The notes under the pieces are model-generated. The model was not told the DNA's origin. It did no database searches and saw only the letters and a list, made by a program, of their open reading frames with translations. From Acholoe squamosa (lineage: Eukaryota > Annelida > Polychaeta > Phyllodocida > Polynoidae): DNA of 64,000 nucleotides. Location of the stretch: positions 18,898,324 through 18,962,323 of the forward strand of contig OX439037.1 of the NCBI GenBank assembly GCA_949317995.1, read 5' to 3'. Shown one piece after another: positions 33,070 through 41,147 of this stretch. Position 1 is the stretch's first letter; the number at the start of each line of letters is the position of its first letter. The translations under genes were made by a program, and so were the position numbers.

Positions 33070-33607
33070 GGCTCCGTCCAAAAGGTTGACTAGATGGGGT
33101 TTGGCAATGACTGACTTTGACTATGAGATCAGGTATGAGCCGGGAGCCACTCATTACCTGCCGGATTTTATATCCAGAGTGCCGTTGGCAGTGGGACAGG
33201 ATACACCTGGCAAGGAGTCGGGGGAGTTTGAGCCTGAGGTGGGATGTGAGTTACTCGTGATGGAACTGGTAGGGGAGGAATTGGATAGGGAAACCTTCAT
33301 TCAGGAACAGTGGAAGGATGGATTCTGCAGGGGGATGATGAGATATTTGGCGGGAGATGAATTGCCTGTGGATGAGGAAAAGGCGCGAGGAATTTTACAT
33401 AATGCTGATTTCATGGGTATGAAGGATGGATTGTTATGCAAGTATATAAAACCAGCTAGAAAGAGGGGTGGGCCTATAGCTGACCTAAACCCAAGGATAG
33501 TGGTGCCTAAGGCTATGGTGAATAGAGTGCTCTATCTCATGCATGATGATATCATGTGCGGAGGACATGTGGGAACAGTGGCGCTGAATACGAAAGTACA
33601 GGCTTGA
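33050..33607 (+). CDS. Pol continuation: RNase H end and integrase zinc-binding start
   Basis: This is a different frame from the RT segment, overlapping it by 20 nt at the deletion point. It opens with the end of RNase H (KRLTRWGLAM, then FDYEIRYEPGATHYLPD), passes through a linker, and reaches the first half of the integrase HHCC zinc domain (LMHDDIMCGGHVG supplies the histidines). It stops at TGA 33605-33607, in the middle of the zinc domain; the same frame continues beyond with FYWKNMM and the CERC cysteines. The gene is therefore broken at both ends of this piece. It is part of pol, not a separate gene. Confidence 0.92.
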   Translation: MLQQASKAPSKRLTRWGLAMTDFDYEIRYEPGATHYLPDFISRVPLAVGQDTPGKESGEFEPEVGCELLVMELVGEELDRETFIQEQWKDGFCRGMMRYLAGDELPVDEEKARGILHNADFMGMKDGLLCKYIKPARKRGGPIADLNPRIVVPKAMVNRVLYLMHDDIMCGGHVGTVALNTKVQA

Positions 33608-35323
33608 TTTTATTGGAAGAATATGATGGTGGACATAGCTAGGTACGTGCGGCTATGTGAAAGGTGCGCGTTGAGGAAAAGAGCACCTCACTTTAGAGCC
33701 AAGGCAAGATCATGGGATACACCGGATTATCCATGGCAGGTGATACAGACAGATTTTGTTGGGCCACTGCGTAGGTCCAAAGAAGGTTATAAATATATCA
33801 TGACCTTCATAGACCTTCTGACGGGATGGCCAGAGGCATTCTGTACTAAAGACACAACTGCGCACACGGCAGCTGGGGTGTTTCTACGGGAGATCGTGTG
33901 TAGGTACGGCAAGGTGGAAGTGCTGTGCAGCGACAGAGGGTCTACATATATGGGTCAGGTTTTTCGTGAGGTTACAGCTAGACTATCAACCAAACAGAGG
34001 TTTACGTCTTCTAGGAATCCGACCGGAAATGCCAGGGTTGAAAGATTGCATAAATCATTAGAGGATACGATAGGATGCTATGTGACTGAGGACCATGAAC
34101 ACTGGCCAGAGCTGTTACCCATTGCATTATGGACGGTGCGCTCCAACATTAGTATGAGGACGGGGTTTTCACCATACACACTACAATTTGGGAGGGATCC
34201 GGTGGCTATGTCCTTTGCTGAAGAAAGGCCACTGCCTAAAGTGCCATCTGAAAGGGATTGGTTTATAAGGACAAATCATAGCATACAATTATTACAGGAG
34301 GCGGCCAACGCTCATACTGCTAGGTATGAGGAGCAGCTCAGACGTAGACTGGATGGACGGGCGCGACCTGTATCTTTTATAGAGGGGGAGTGGGTATATT
34401 ACTATGATCCAAAATGCGCGGTGAATAATACATCAAAGTTTGCTGGTAGATACACGGGGCCACATAGGATTATAGAGGTGGTGGGGGATAACAGGGTGAG
34501 GTTGAGAGCAGTGAAGACGGGCAAAGAGATACCTCACTTAGTAAATGTGAATAAGCTGAAGAGAGCATACAAAGGGGAGGGTGAAAATGACGAAGGAGTA
34601 GCCAAAGATGAGGGGACTGTGGAAGTGGATAGGACAGAAGTGGAATCAGAAGTGGAAATACAGGATATAAGACGTGAGGACCCTCAAGGGGTGACTGAGG
34701 TAGAACATCCTTCATCTGGTCTGGAGGATACAGCGCTAGCGGGCGCTGATAAGGAGGACAAATTGAAAACGTCAGACGACGATAGAAGTGCACATGAGAA
34801 AAAGAGAGAGGTGGCCGGAGCTGGACCGCGCGCACCTATACAGGAATCTGATAATGAGAAAGATGGAGTTGTACGGCGAGATAGCCGGGAGAAGCACAGA
34901 CAGGAAGCTGTGGTCGATAATTGGTGTAAAAAGAAAGGGTTACAGGATAGTGATATTGATAAGGTCGAGGGTGGCCGAAGACAGGATAATGAAGAGAAAA
35001 GGAAGGGTGGAGTGAGAAATGTCGAGGTGAAGAGACAGATGGACGAGGAAAGAGAGAGAGAAGAAATGGAGAGAAGGCAGAAAAGAAAAGAGAGAGAGGA
35101 TAGGGCTGAGAGAAGACGGAGGCAAAGAGATAGGAGGGCGCAATTGGCTGCAGGGGCTATTATGAGTAAGGAATCTAGCAGTGAACATATCATTCCAAAG
35201 GGACCGATTTGTAAGCAAAGAGGGGAGGGGGGGGAGGCCAGCGCAACAGGTATATGCAGGAGGAGATGCATCAGGAGGTGGCAGTGCGCGCACAACGAGG
35301 GACGAGATAAGACCTCACAGTAA
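33608..35323 (+). CDS. Pol: integrase with long charged C-terminal tail
   Basis: In frame with the preceding piece past its TGA; the first ATG is at 33623. CERC completes the zinc domain. The catalytic triad is visible: Asp in QTDFVGPL (33752), Asp in CSDRGSTYMG (33932) and Glu in ARVERLHKS (34040), giving the D,D(35)E spacing. A GPY/F module follows (KFAGRYTGPHRII). After about residue 320 comes a tail of about 240 residues extremely rich in Glu, Arg and Lys (for example EREEMERRQKRKEREDRAE), probably coiled coil or disordered. No chromodomain was seen. Most gypsy integrases end soon after GPY/F, so the tail is unusual. It would insert the cDNA and fits the 4-bp target duplication. Confidence 0.94.
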   Translation, partial: FYWKNMMVDIARYVRLCERCALRKRAPHFRAKARSWDTPDYPWQVIQTDFVGPLRRSKEGYKYIMTFIDLLTGWPEAFCTKDTTAHTAAGVFLREIVCRYGKVEVLCSDRGSTYMGQVFREVTARLSTKQRFTSSRNPTGNARVERLHKSLEDTIGCYVTEDHEHWPELLPIALWTVRSNISMRTGFSPYTLQFGRDPVAMSFAEERPLPKVPSERDWFIRTNHSIQLLQEAANAHTARYEEQLRRRLDGRARPVSFIEGEWVYYYDPKCAVNNTSKFAGRYTGPHRIIEVVGDNRVRLRAVKTGKEIPHLVNVNKLKRAYKGEGENDEGVAKDEGTVEVDRTEVESEVEIQDIRREDPQGVTEVEHPSSGLEDTALAGADKEDKLKTSDDDRSAHEKKREVAGAGPRAPIQESDNEKDGVVRRDSREKHRQEAVVDNWCKKKGLQDSDIDKVEGGRRQDNEEKRKGGVRNVEVKRQMDEEREREEMERRQKRKEREDRAERRRRQRDRRAQLAAGAIMSKESSSEHIIPKGPICKQRGEGGEASATGICRRRCIRRWQCAHNEGRDKTSQ

Positions 35324-35344
35324 ATAGCAGGTGCTGATGGACGA

Positions 35345-35932
35345 ATGGCAGATAGCTGGTACGATAGTGTTGGAGAACAGCAATACCAACAATACTATAA
35401 TACGTGGATGATTCAAGACAACTATTGCAATAGCACTTACAATGAAAGGAGCACAGTGTCTGCAGCAAGTTCAACAACAACAGAAACAAATGAAAAAGGA
35501 TTTGGTGCGACTTCAACGTCAGGCCAACCAAGCTCAGCGCAAGAGCCAATACAGGTGGTGGAAGCAGCTCAAGCCGAGGTCCTGGTAAATCATCAGGGAA
35601 ACATATGGGATAGCATACGTGACATCACTGTGGGACAGACAGAATGGGAGTGGTTGTTGGATGCCACTCTACAAGGCACCGGTGGTATAATTAAGAGAGA
35701 GACTCAGACCACAGAAACAGCGACACAGACAGAACCATCAATATTTTATAGTAAAGACGATGAATTTGTGCTGGATACATCAATCAGATTGGATGACATA
35801 TTGATAGAAGAGTATTATAGCAGAAGACAAGTGACATCAAGGCTCTGTCACATTTGTGGCAGAACAACAGCAACAGCGGCAGGAGCGGCCAAACACCTGG
35901 AACAGGTACATGGGATAAAACATCTCATATAA
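35345..35932 (+). CDS. Accessory ORF A: acidic protein with a C2H2 zinc finger
   Basis: 195 residues from ATG 35345, 21 nt after the integrase stop. The first 60 residues are Gln/Ser/Thr-rich. Acidic stretches sit at 134-155, and QTTETATQTE is a short repeat. The C terminus has CHIC...HLEQVH, Cys168, Cys171, His184 and His189, a C-X2-C-X12-H-X4-H finger. No homologue is recognised. A single finger plus an acidic region suggests nucleic-acid or protein binding, for example a transcription or RNA-handling factor, but this is inference. The stop codon overlaps the start of ORF B (TAATG), so translation may be coupled. Confidence 0.75.
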   Translation: MADSWYDSVGEQQYQQYYNTWMIQDNYCNSTYNERSTVSAASSTTTETNEKGFGATSTSGQPSSAQEPIQVVEAAQAEVLVNHQGNIWDSIRDITVGQTEWEWLLDATLQGTGGIIKRETQTTETATQTEPSIFYSKDDEFVLDTSIRLDDILIEEYYSRRQVTSRLCHICGRTTATAAGAAKHLEQVHGIKHLI

Positions 35933-36417
35933 TGTCCACTAGTGAGGATGCGGGAAAGAGAGCACCATCTATAGTAAAGGCAGGGAGATATAGGGGACAA
36001 CAGGTAGAAGATGCGCTGGATGCTATATATGGATTTGGATATTCATTGCCGAAGGTATTCAGATACAATGGGGCGACGTTACAGGATATAGTAATGCAGA
36101 AAATATCAAAACTGAAATTGGACATCGCGAGATTGCCAAGATATTTGAGGGAACAAGTAAACAGACATCACTTTAAATATGGAGTAGGGAGTGTGACTAA
36201 TGCATTCTTTTTCTCAAGAAAGTGTAGGAGGCATCGCAAGACTAGTAGAGGGAAACGATGCAGGCAGTGTAGACAAAGAGATGAAACTTGGGAAATGTTT
36301 AAACTAAAGCAAAAGGGAAAGCATATCACCCAAGGAGTATTAACATCCGGGGTTAAAGACAATGAGACGACCCTGGAGGAGGAGGATGTAATTGAAAACT
36401 TTGATAAATATAACTAG
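35932..36417 (+). CDS. Accessory ORF B: arginine-rich Cys/His protein
   Basis: 161 residues. I chose the ATG at 35932 because it overlaps the stop of ORF A by one base (TAATG), a classic reinitiation arrangement; the frame is also open upstream. The first 95 residues look globular. Then comes a strongly basic segment, KCRRHRKTSRGKRCRQCRQR, with Cys98, His101, Cys110 and Cys113 (C-X2-H-X8-C-X2-C). It could bind zinc, RNA or act as a nuclear localisation signal. An acidic C terminus follows. The combination recalls small arginine-rich regulators of complex retroviruses, but there is no sequence match and the analogy is inference. Confidence 0.72.
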   Translation: MSTSEDAGKRAPSIVKAGRYRGQQVEDALDAIYGFGYSLPKVFRYNGATLQDIVMQKISKLKLDIARLPRYLREQVNRHHFKYGVGSVTNAFFFSRKCRRHRKTSRGKRCRQCRQRDETWEMFKLKQKGKHITQGVLTSGVKDNETTLEEEDVIENFDKYN

Positions 36418-36507
36418 TAAGGCTATGAGTTGATAGGAAAGAACAGAGGGACTGTACGGATAAAAAATACAATACCTGTTAGGGGAACGTTGTGAGAGGT
36501 CGAAGAA

Positions 36508-36849
36508 ATGTACAAAATGGCAGGTATCAGTATAACGCCACCTACATTTAGAGGAGCACCAGGAGAAAAGATAGAAGAATATTTCTACGACATGGATCTG
36601 ATTAAGAGAATATATGATCTAGGGGAAATGGAATATGTGGCATTATTATTGTGGGGAATGAAAGGTGAAGTGAAAACTTGGGTTAGGAAATTACCTGAGG
36701 AAAGTAAGAATACTGCATGGAAGATACAGCAAATAACCATGGCAGTATTTGCAGCTCCAGATGCATGGAAAGAATGGGGTACAGGAGGAAAGAGACAGAA
36801 AAGACAGCGCGAGAATGACGGCGCGGAAACAGAGCCAGCGGGGGAATGA
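36508..36849 (+). CDS. Accessory ORF C: miniature Gag capsid-like protein
   Basis: 113 residues from ATG 36508 (a second ATG three codons on has the better context). It matches the N-terminal half of this element's own capsid domain in pattern: PPTFRGAPGE against LPSFNGEPGE, then a conserved YF, LLLWGMKGEVKTWVRKLPEE against LGLKKGASKWMDGIPEGE, and a closing I...VF...W. Only about 80 residues of capsid are present, followed by a basic tail (GKRQKRQRE); it lacks the second capsid half, the zinc knuckle and the RGG region. It is a diverged paralogue, not a recent copy. A truncated Gag could interfere with particle assembly, as the Ty1 p22 Gag fragment does in yeast, or help it. Function is inferred. 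Confidence 0.7.
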   Translation: MYKMAGISITPPTFRGAPGEKIEEYFYDMDLIKRIYDLGEMEYVALLLWGMKGEVKTWVRKLPEESKNTAWKIQQITMAVFAAPDAWKEWGTGGKRQKRQRENDGAETEPAGE

Positions 36850-37503
36850 ACACGTGCGTGAGAAAAGGGGGGGGGGGAAGCGTTGGACACTGAGACAGGC
36901 ATATGTATATTAATAGCCTAGTAACAAGAAAAAGGGGGGAAGAGAGCAGACATGCGCAGGTAAAGAAAGAGATAAGATGCAATGACAAGCAAGACAGTTG
37001 GCAGTGCAGGAGTGGAACTCCAGCTGTGCAGACATCGGCAAGCAACAGATACAGACTGCACTCAAAAGTTTAACAAGATAGAACAACTAGCATGCTACGC
37101 GGACATAACCACAACAAGACAACATAATCAGCAGTTTAGATAAGCTATAAACATGAGTTCTAGTGGAAAAGCCTGGATCATAGACAACGGAAGGTTCATA
37201 GCGGTTGAGATGAATTAATGGAGATCAGTAATAATTTACTGAAGGAAAGGAATCATCGCCCACTGTAGAGAGGGTGGAGATATTAAGGCTCAGATACACC
37301 CTACTCTATGGATAAGACTTAACTACTTAATACAGTTTGTGGAAAATTGTAAAAGGTCGGATCCATTTAGGATGCATTTAATATAAAACATATTAGAAAT
37401 ACATACCTGAAGTGAAGATTTAAGGACTAGTAGGAGTAGAGGCATCATCATCATTAGCAGATGAAGCGGGAGAAGAACTGAAGATAGTAAATAAAGCAGG
37501 TAT
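36850..37503 (+). other. Element interior, no long ORF
   Basis: Purine-rich on the sense strand (including a G run near 36868). The purine bias leaves spurious frames open on the minus strand (36585-37045), which I do not call. Confidence 0.5.
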
Positions 37504-37734
37504 ATGAGACAAGAGAAAGAAGTGCATCACATACAGGAGGCAACCACTATGGGGCACCTTATAAGTTGTCTAAGGGTGAATGGAAACACTAGTCGGAATC
37601 AGCAGGACCACAGTCGCGATACACATAGAATGACTCCAGTAACAAGGTCCATAATTAAGAGGCCTAAATTTAAAGGATATATCTGTCCAGAAGTAAGGCA
37701 TTCTGTTAAAGAACCAGAGCCTATAATGGTTTAA
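37504..37734 (+). CDS. Possible accessory ORF D (76 aa)
   Basis: ATG at 37504 opens a basic, soluble-looking frame (for example RSIIKRPKFKGYICPEVRHS) between the mini-Gag ORF and the antisense ORF. Short length and lack of any recognisable domain make it uncertain; conservation in sister copies would be needed. Confidence 0.22.
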   Translation: MRQEKEVHHIQEATTMGHLISCLRVNGNTSRNQQDHSRDTHRMTPVTRSIIKRPKFKGYICPEVRHSVKEPEPIMV

Positions 37735-38057
37735 TTATTTAAGAAGCCCAGACTCTGAGAAATGAAGTACGATGTCTATAGCTGTAGATATATATTCAAA
37801 AATAAGTGTGAGTGAAATTCTTTTCTAAGAAGGTATTAGGACACATAAAATTCAGCCATATGGGTGTATTAATGAGATCAGTTATACACCTGAGACTGTG
37901 AATGTGATCGCCGCTACTCACAAATCAGAGGAGCTCAGCGACTTTATAGAGTTAGCTTATGCATATATTTTAAAAGAAAATATGTGTATAGTATCTTATT
38001 ACAAGAACGAAGTGAGCGTCTCTAGGAATCAAAGTATGAATCACTAGGGAAATATAC
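37735..38057 (+). other. Element interior, noncoding
   Basis: A/T-rich, no ORF supported. It lies downstream of the antisense ORF's stop, so would hold that gene's 3' end if expressed. Confidence 0.45.
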
Positions 38058-39314
38058 TTACTTCTGCGAGAGGGTAGAAGCTGGGGAAGCCAATGTTGGA
38101 AGGATAGGACCTCCAAGATTAGAAGAACGGGAGGCTTGTGGTCTGGCAGAAAGCTGATAGGGATGATGTCGCGTAGTGGTAGCAGATGAAGATGTCAAGA
38201 GAGATATGATGGTAGAAGAACTGTGAGTCAGTCGTGAGGAAGAGGCCATGGTGCTGGACTGACAGGTCAATGGTGAGAAGGGTGGATGTCCAGGTGAGAT
38301 AGCCAGAGTACTCCAGAACGAGGACGACATTACTGGAAGGTGTGGAAGTGAAGCTGCAGTGGATGAAGATGAAGTAAACTGACCGGAAGTAGAAGAGGTC
38401 AGGGCCAGAGCGGGCGTATGTAGGCAGGAAGGCGGAGACCTAGGAGCCGAGGTGGCGCGAGCCTCTGCAGATGGAGCAGCTCGGATGGGGATGTGAGGCA
38501 TCCTTAATGAAGATACAGCAGGAAACTGACCGGAAGTAGTGGTGCTGGTAGTAGAAAAGGGACGAGAAGCAGCGGCGGAATAGGTAAATGTGGATGTTAG
38601 GGTTGTTCTGGACGTCAGAGGTGCAGTGGTGGCTAGCAAAGGTGTGTATGGTAAAGGCGAAACACCAGAAACAGCCGGAATGTGAGAAAGCACATTGTAG
38701 TCTACATATGAAGAGTGATGCTGAGGTGGCAATGGACGAGAAGTTGTTGAAACAGCGAAGTTGGCAGGCAGAGAATATTGGTGGGAGGTGTCCACTCGTA
38801 AAGGAAGAGTCGCTGTGCAAGTTGGTAGCGCATTAGAGGTGAAGGTGGATGCTGAGCTTGGAGCAGAGGTAGCAGGTACAACGGCGCTGTAGACAGGACG
38901 CGCACCTATGGGCGACATCAGAGTGGGATTCCAAGGTGGCACGAAAGGAGTGGTAAAGTTGACTGGAGGCGGAGTGATGTCGACATAAGCTGGCTGATAA
39001 GCAGGAGTAGGAATAGGTGGAACAGCGACAGCCGACTGCAGACGATAGTTGGGATCAGGACGCCCATCCAAATGAATGATACGTAAGGTCATATCAGTCA
39101 TATTACAGGCCAGGCGGAGATGATCCCGAATGGTAGTGTGTGAAGGCATAGTCGCGCCTTGCGGTCCGGTGCATACTAACATGCACGGAGTGACGTTAGC
39201 GTCTGTGGAGGACAGGTCTCTGCAGCCGACGATGTAGGTAAAGCCGGGCTGGAGACGATCTATCGGGAGATAGACGAGGGCGCCATTGACAGAAACGCTG
39301 GAATAGCTAGCCAT
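38058..39314 (-). CDS. Antisense ORF (418 aa), Ser/Thr/Pro-rich, unknown
   Basis: Runs opposite to all other element genes. The first ATG is at 39314 (minus), giving MASYSSVSVNGALVYLPI. Residues 1 to about 120 have mixed, globular composition (GFTYIVGCRDLSS, CMLVCTGPQG, LRIIHLDGRPD); the remaining ~300 are Ser/Thr/Pro/Ala-rich with no domain. No sense-strand ORF of any size overlaps it, so it is not a shadow of a sense gene. The sense strand here is purine-rich, which lowers the stop rate on the minus strand and could open the tail by chance, but not the ordinary N-terminal part. Env starts 408 bp away in the opposite direction, so the two are head to head. Antisense ORFs occur in some plant gypsy elements and in HTLV-type retroviruses; I know no homologue of this one. 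Confidence 0.6.
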   Translation of the reverse strand: MASYSSVSVNGALVYLPIDRLQPGFTYIVGCRDLSSTDANVTPCMLVCTGPQGATMPSHTTIRDHLRLACNMTDMTLRIIHLDGRPDPNYRLQSAVAVPPIPTPAYQPAYVDITPPPVNFTTPFVPPWNPTLMSPIGARPVYSAVVPATSAPSSASTFTSNALPTCTATLPLRVDTSHQYSLPANFAVSTTSRPLPPQHHSSYVDYNVLSHIPAVSGVSPLPYTPLLATTAPLTSRTTLTSTFTYSAAASRPFSTTSTTTSGQFPAVSSLRMPHIPIRAAPSAEARATSAPRSPPSCLHTPALALTSSTSGQFTSSSSTAASLPHLPVMSSSFWSTLAISPGHPPFSPLTCQSSTMASSSRLTHSSSTIISLLTSSSATTTRHHPYQLSARPQASRSSNLGGPILPTLASPASTLSQK

Positions 39315-39722
39315 CTTCAGTGCGAACAAGGTGGAAGTCAAGCATCGACTGAGAATTTAATTCTAGGTATCTAACCAAGGGGATGGGAAGTTGAAATAAG
39401 AAAACAAAAATATAGTGAAAACTATAGTAAAAAAAAATTGAGGGCACATTAGGAGGAGTCGCTGAGACAAAGACTCCAATCCAATAAATTGGTGTTATCA
39501 GATGGAAGAGACGTACAGCTAGATAGGAAAGGAAGGCACACGTGTTCAGATTGACGGGAAAATATATACAAGAAGGGGTAAAAGGGTCATGAACTGGTGA
39601 ACTATCTGACACGATAGGGCTTATTAAGTGTTCAAGATCCATAAAAAAACTTCCAGGAGCGATCAGTTAGGAGTCGTAGTAACCCAACTCGAACTGTAAC
39701 CGGAAGCCATAATAAGAAGAAA
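39315..39722. promoter_or_regulatory. Divergent intergenic region between antisense ORF and env
   Basis: 408 bp separate the two divergent start codons. It is A/T-rich with AAAAATATAGTG and GAAAATATATAC (TATA-like, 39558-39569), so it could hold internal promoter activity for the antisense gene or env. A splice acceptor for a subgenomic env RNA might also lie here; none is obvious. Purely inferred role. Confidence 0.3.
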
Positions 39723-41147
39723 ATGGCGTGGCTAACTATACTATGTGTCTTATGTTCCTTGTGGGGTGTGGTAGATGCTGGAAGGCACACTTTCGAGACT
39801 TTAGAGAGAGCCGAATTAGGTGTCATTTTGCAACCTGGTAGACGTATTTCTACGGCTGAGCACAATCATGTGTCACAAGTGTTTGTATTAGGGATACCAG
39901 ATAGATTACCAGAGCCGGAAATGGAAAGTATTTATGAACAATGTGTGAAGAATATGCAGGTTATGTGTGATATTCAACATCACAACAGAACTTTATTATT
40001 TGAAGATACCTGTGACAACATCAAACAGAAAGAAGAATGGTTGAATCAAATTATTAGAAAATTAATACAGGCCAGAGAGGAGGAAGTGGAAAAGCTGATG
40101 GAAAACATACCTGAACAACAACAAGTCAAAAGATCTAAGAGAGCAGGTATACCAGGTCTAAATATTATAGGAGAGTTGTCGTACTATATTTTTGGCACTG
40201 GGAGAGCTGATGATGTAGCCAGAAATGAAAAAGATATTCAATTACTGAAGACATCATATTATAAGATGCGTGATGTTATTAAAACATTGGCCACAAGTAC
40301 TAGCAATGGCTTGGAGGACGTCATGGCGGAAGTGGGAGAGTTGGCTGATAGACAGTTACAATTGTATGAAATGGCTAAGATATCATTGAAGAGACGGAAG
40401 TTGCTGGAAAGAACTCAAACTATGCACAGTGTGGCATTATATGAACTATCCATTGTATACAACCATGAAAGCCTGCTGACAAGGGTCAAATGGGGGTATA
40501 TTATACATTTATTAAATGAACTCATTGAGATAAAGGATATGGCAGCTGAGGTAAGATTGGCATCACGAAGAAAACTATCATCAAAATTGGTCACTAGAGA
40601 AGATTTGAAGGAAGCTATAGTCAACACTGAAGTATATTTAAAGGCTACGTACCCAAGATTTAGGGTCGCTTTTACTGATCCTGAATATTACTATGACAAT
40701 AGTGTGGTACGAGTATATCAACACCAAGGTCGTGTGAAGATGCAGATAAGGATCCCTGTGGTGTCAGAGGAACACATATTCTGTGTATACTCTGTAAAGG
40801 TGTTTCCGGTGCCAGTGCGGCTGGCCAATAAAGAAGCTGACGGGACGAGAATAGAGGGATTGCCATCAGAAGTAGCCATATCAAAGAATGGGCGGTATTA
40901 TATATCAGAGCCAGTGGTGAATTGGGCGCGTTGCCATGGCAACTCAATAGCAGTATGCCCAGATATTCCACACATGAGAAAAATAGCCGAACGAGGGTGC
41001 ATGGCGGCACTAATAAGAAATGACAAGGTGGCCATAGCAGAAACATGTGAGATCAACTATATAGTGCAACCAAATTTTCCTTCATTTGCGATAGCACTGG
41101 GAAAGGTCGTACTTTGGTATCGGGACCCGATATACAAGGCCAATTGA
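39723..41147 (+). CDS. env: Envelope, N-terminal part (F/errantivirus-like)
   Basis: ATG 39723 opens 474 codons. Residues 1-19 form a signal peptide (AWLTILCVLCSLWGVVDA). A furin-type site KRSKR ends at residue 140 and is followed by a hydrophobic, Gly-containing fusion-peptide-like segment (AGIPGLNIIGELSYYIFGTG, 141-160) and then heptad-rich helices. This resembles baculovirus F protein and gypsy/errantivirus Env, where RxKR precedes a GL..IG.....FG motif. The receptor-facing subunit is residues 20-140, short for this family. The frame stops at 41145-41147 before any membrane anchor; the remaining ectodomain and anchor are in the -1 frame. It would act as a class I-like membrane fusion glycoprotein on the particle surface. 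Confidence 0.88.
   Translation: MAWLTILCVLCSLWGVVDAGRHTFETLERAELGVILQPGRRISTAEHNHVSQVFVLGIPDRLPEPEMESIYEQCVKNMQVMCDIQHHNRTLLFEDTCDNIKQKEEWLNQIIRKLIQAREEEVEKLMENIPEQQQVKRSKRAGIPGLNIIGELSYYIFGTGRADDVARNEKDIQLLKTSYYKMRDVIKTLATSTSNGLEDVMAEVGELADRQLQLYEMAKISLKRRKLLERTQTMHSVALYELSIVYNHESLLTRVKWGYIIHLLNELIEIKDMAAEVRLASRRKLSSKLVTREDLKEAIVNTEVYLKATYPRFRVAFTDPEYYYDNSVVRVYQHQGRVKMQIRIPVVSEEHIFCVYSVKVFPVPVRLANKEADGTRIEGLPSEVAISKNGRYYISEPVVNWARCHGNSIAVCPDIPHMRKIAERGCMAALIRNDKVAIAETCEINYIVQPNFPSFAIALGKVVLWYRDPIYKAN

Noticed and set aside
34684-35295. 203-codon minus-strand Leu/Ser-rich frame in the integrase tail
   Set aside because: Shadow of the Glu/Arg/Lys-rich sense frame, which has conserved homology just upstream.
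36585-37045. Minus-strand frames over the mini-Gag region
   Set aside because: Opposite a purine-rich sense strand; the sense frame has capsid-like motifs.
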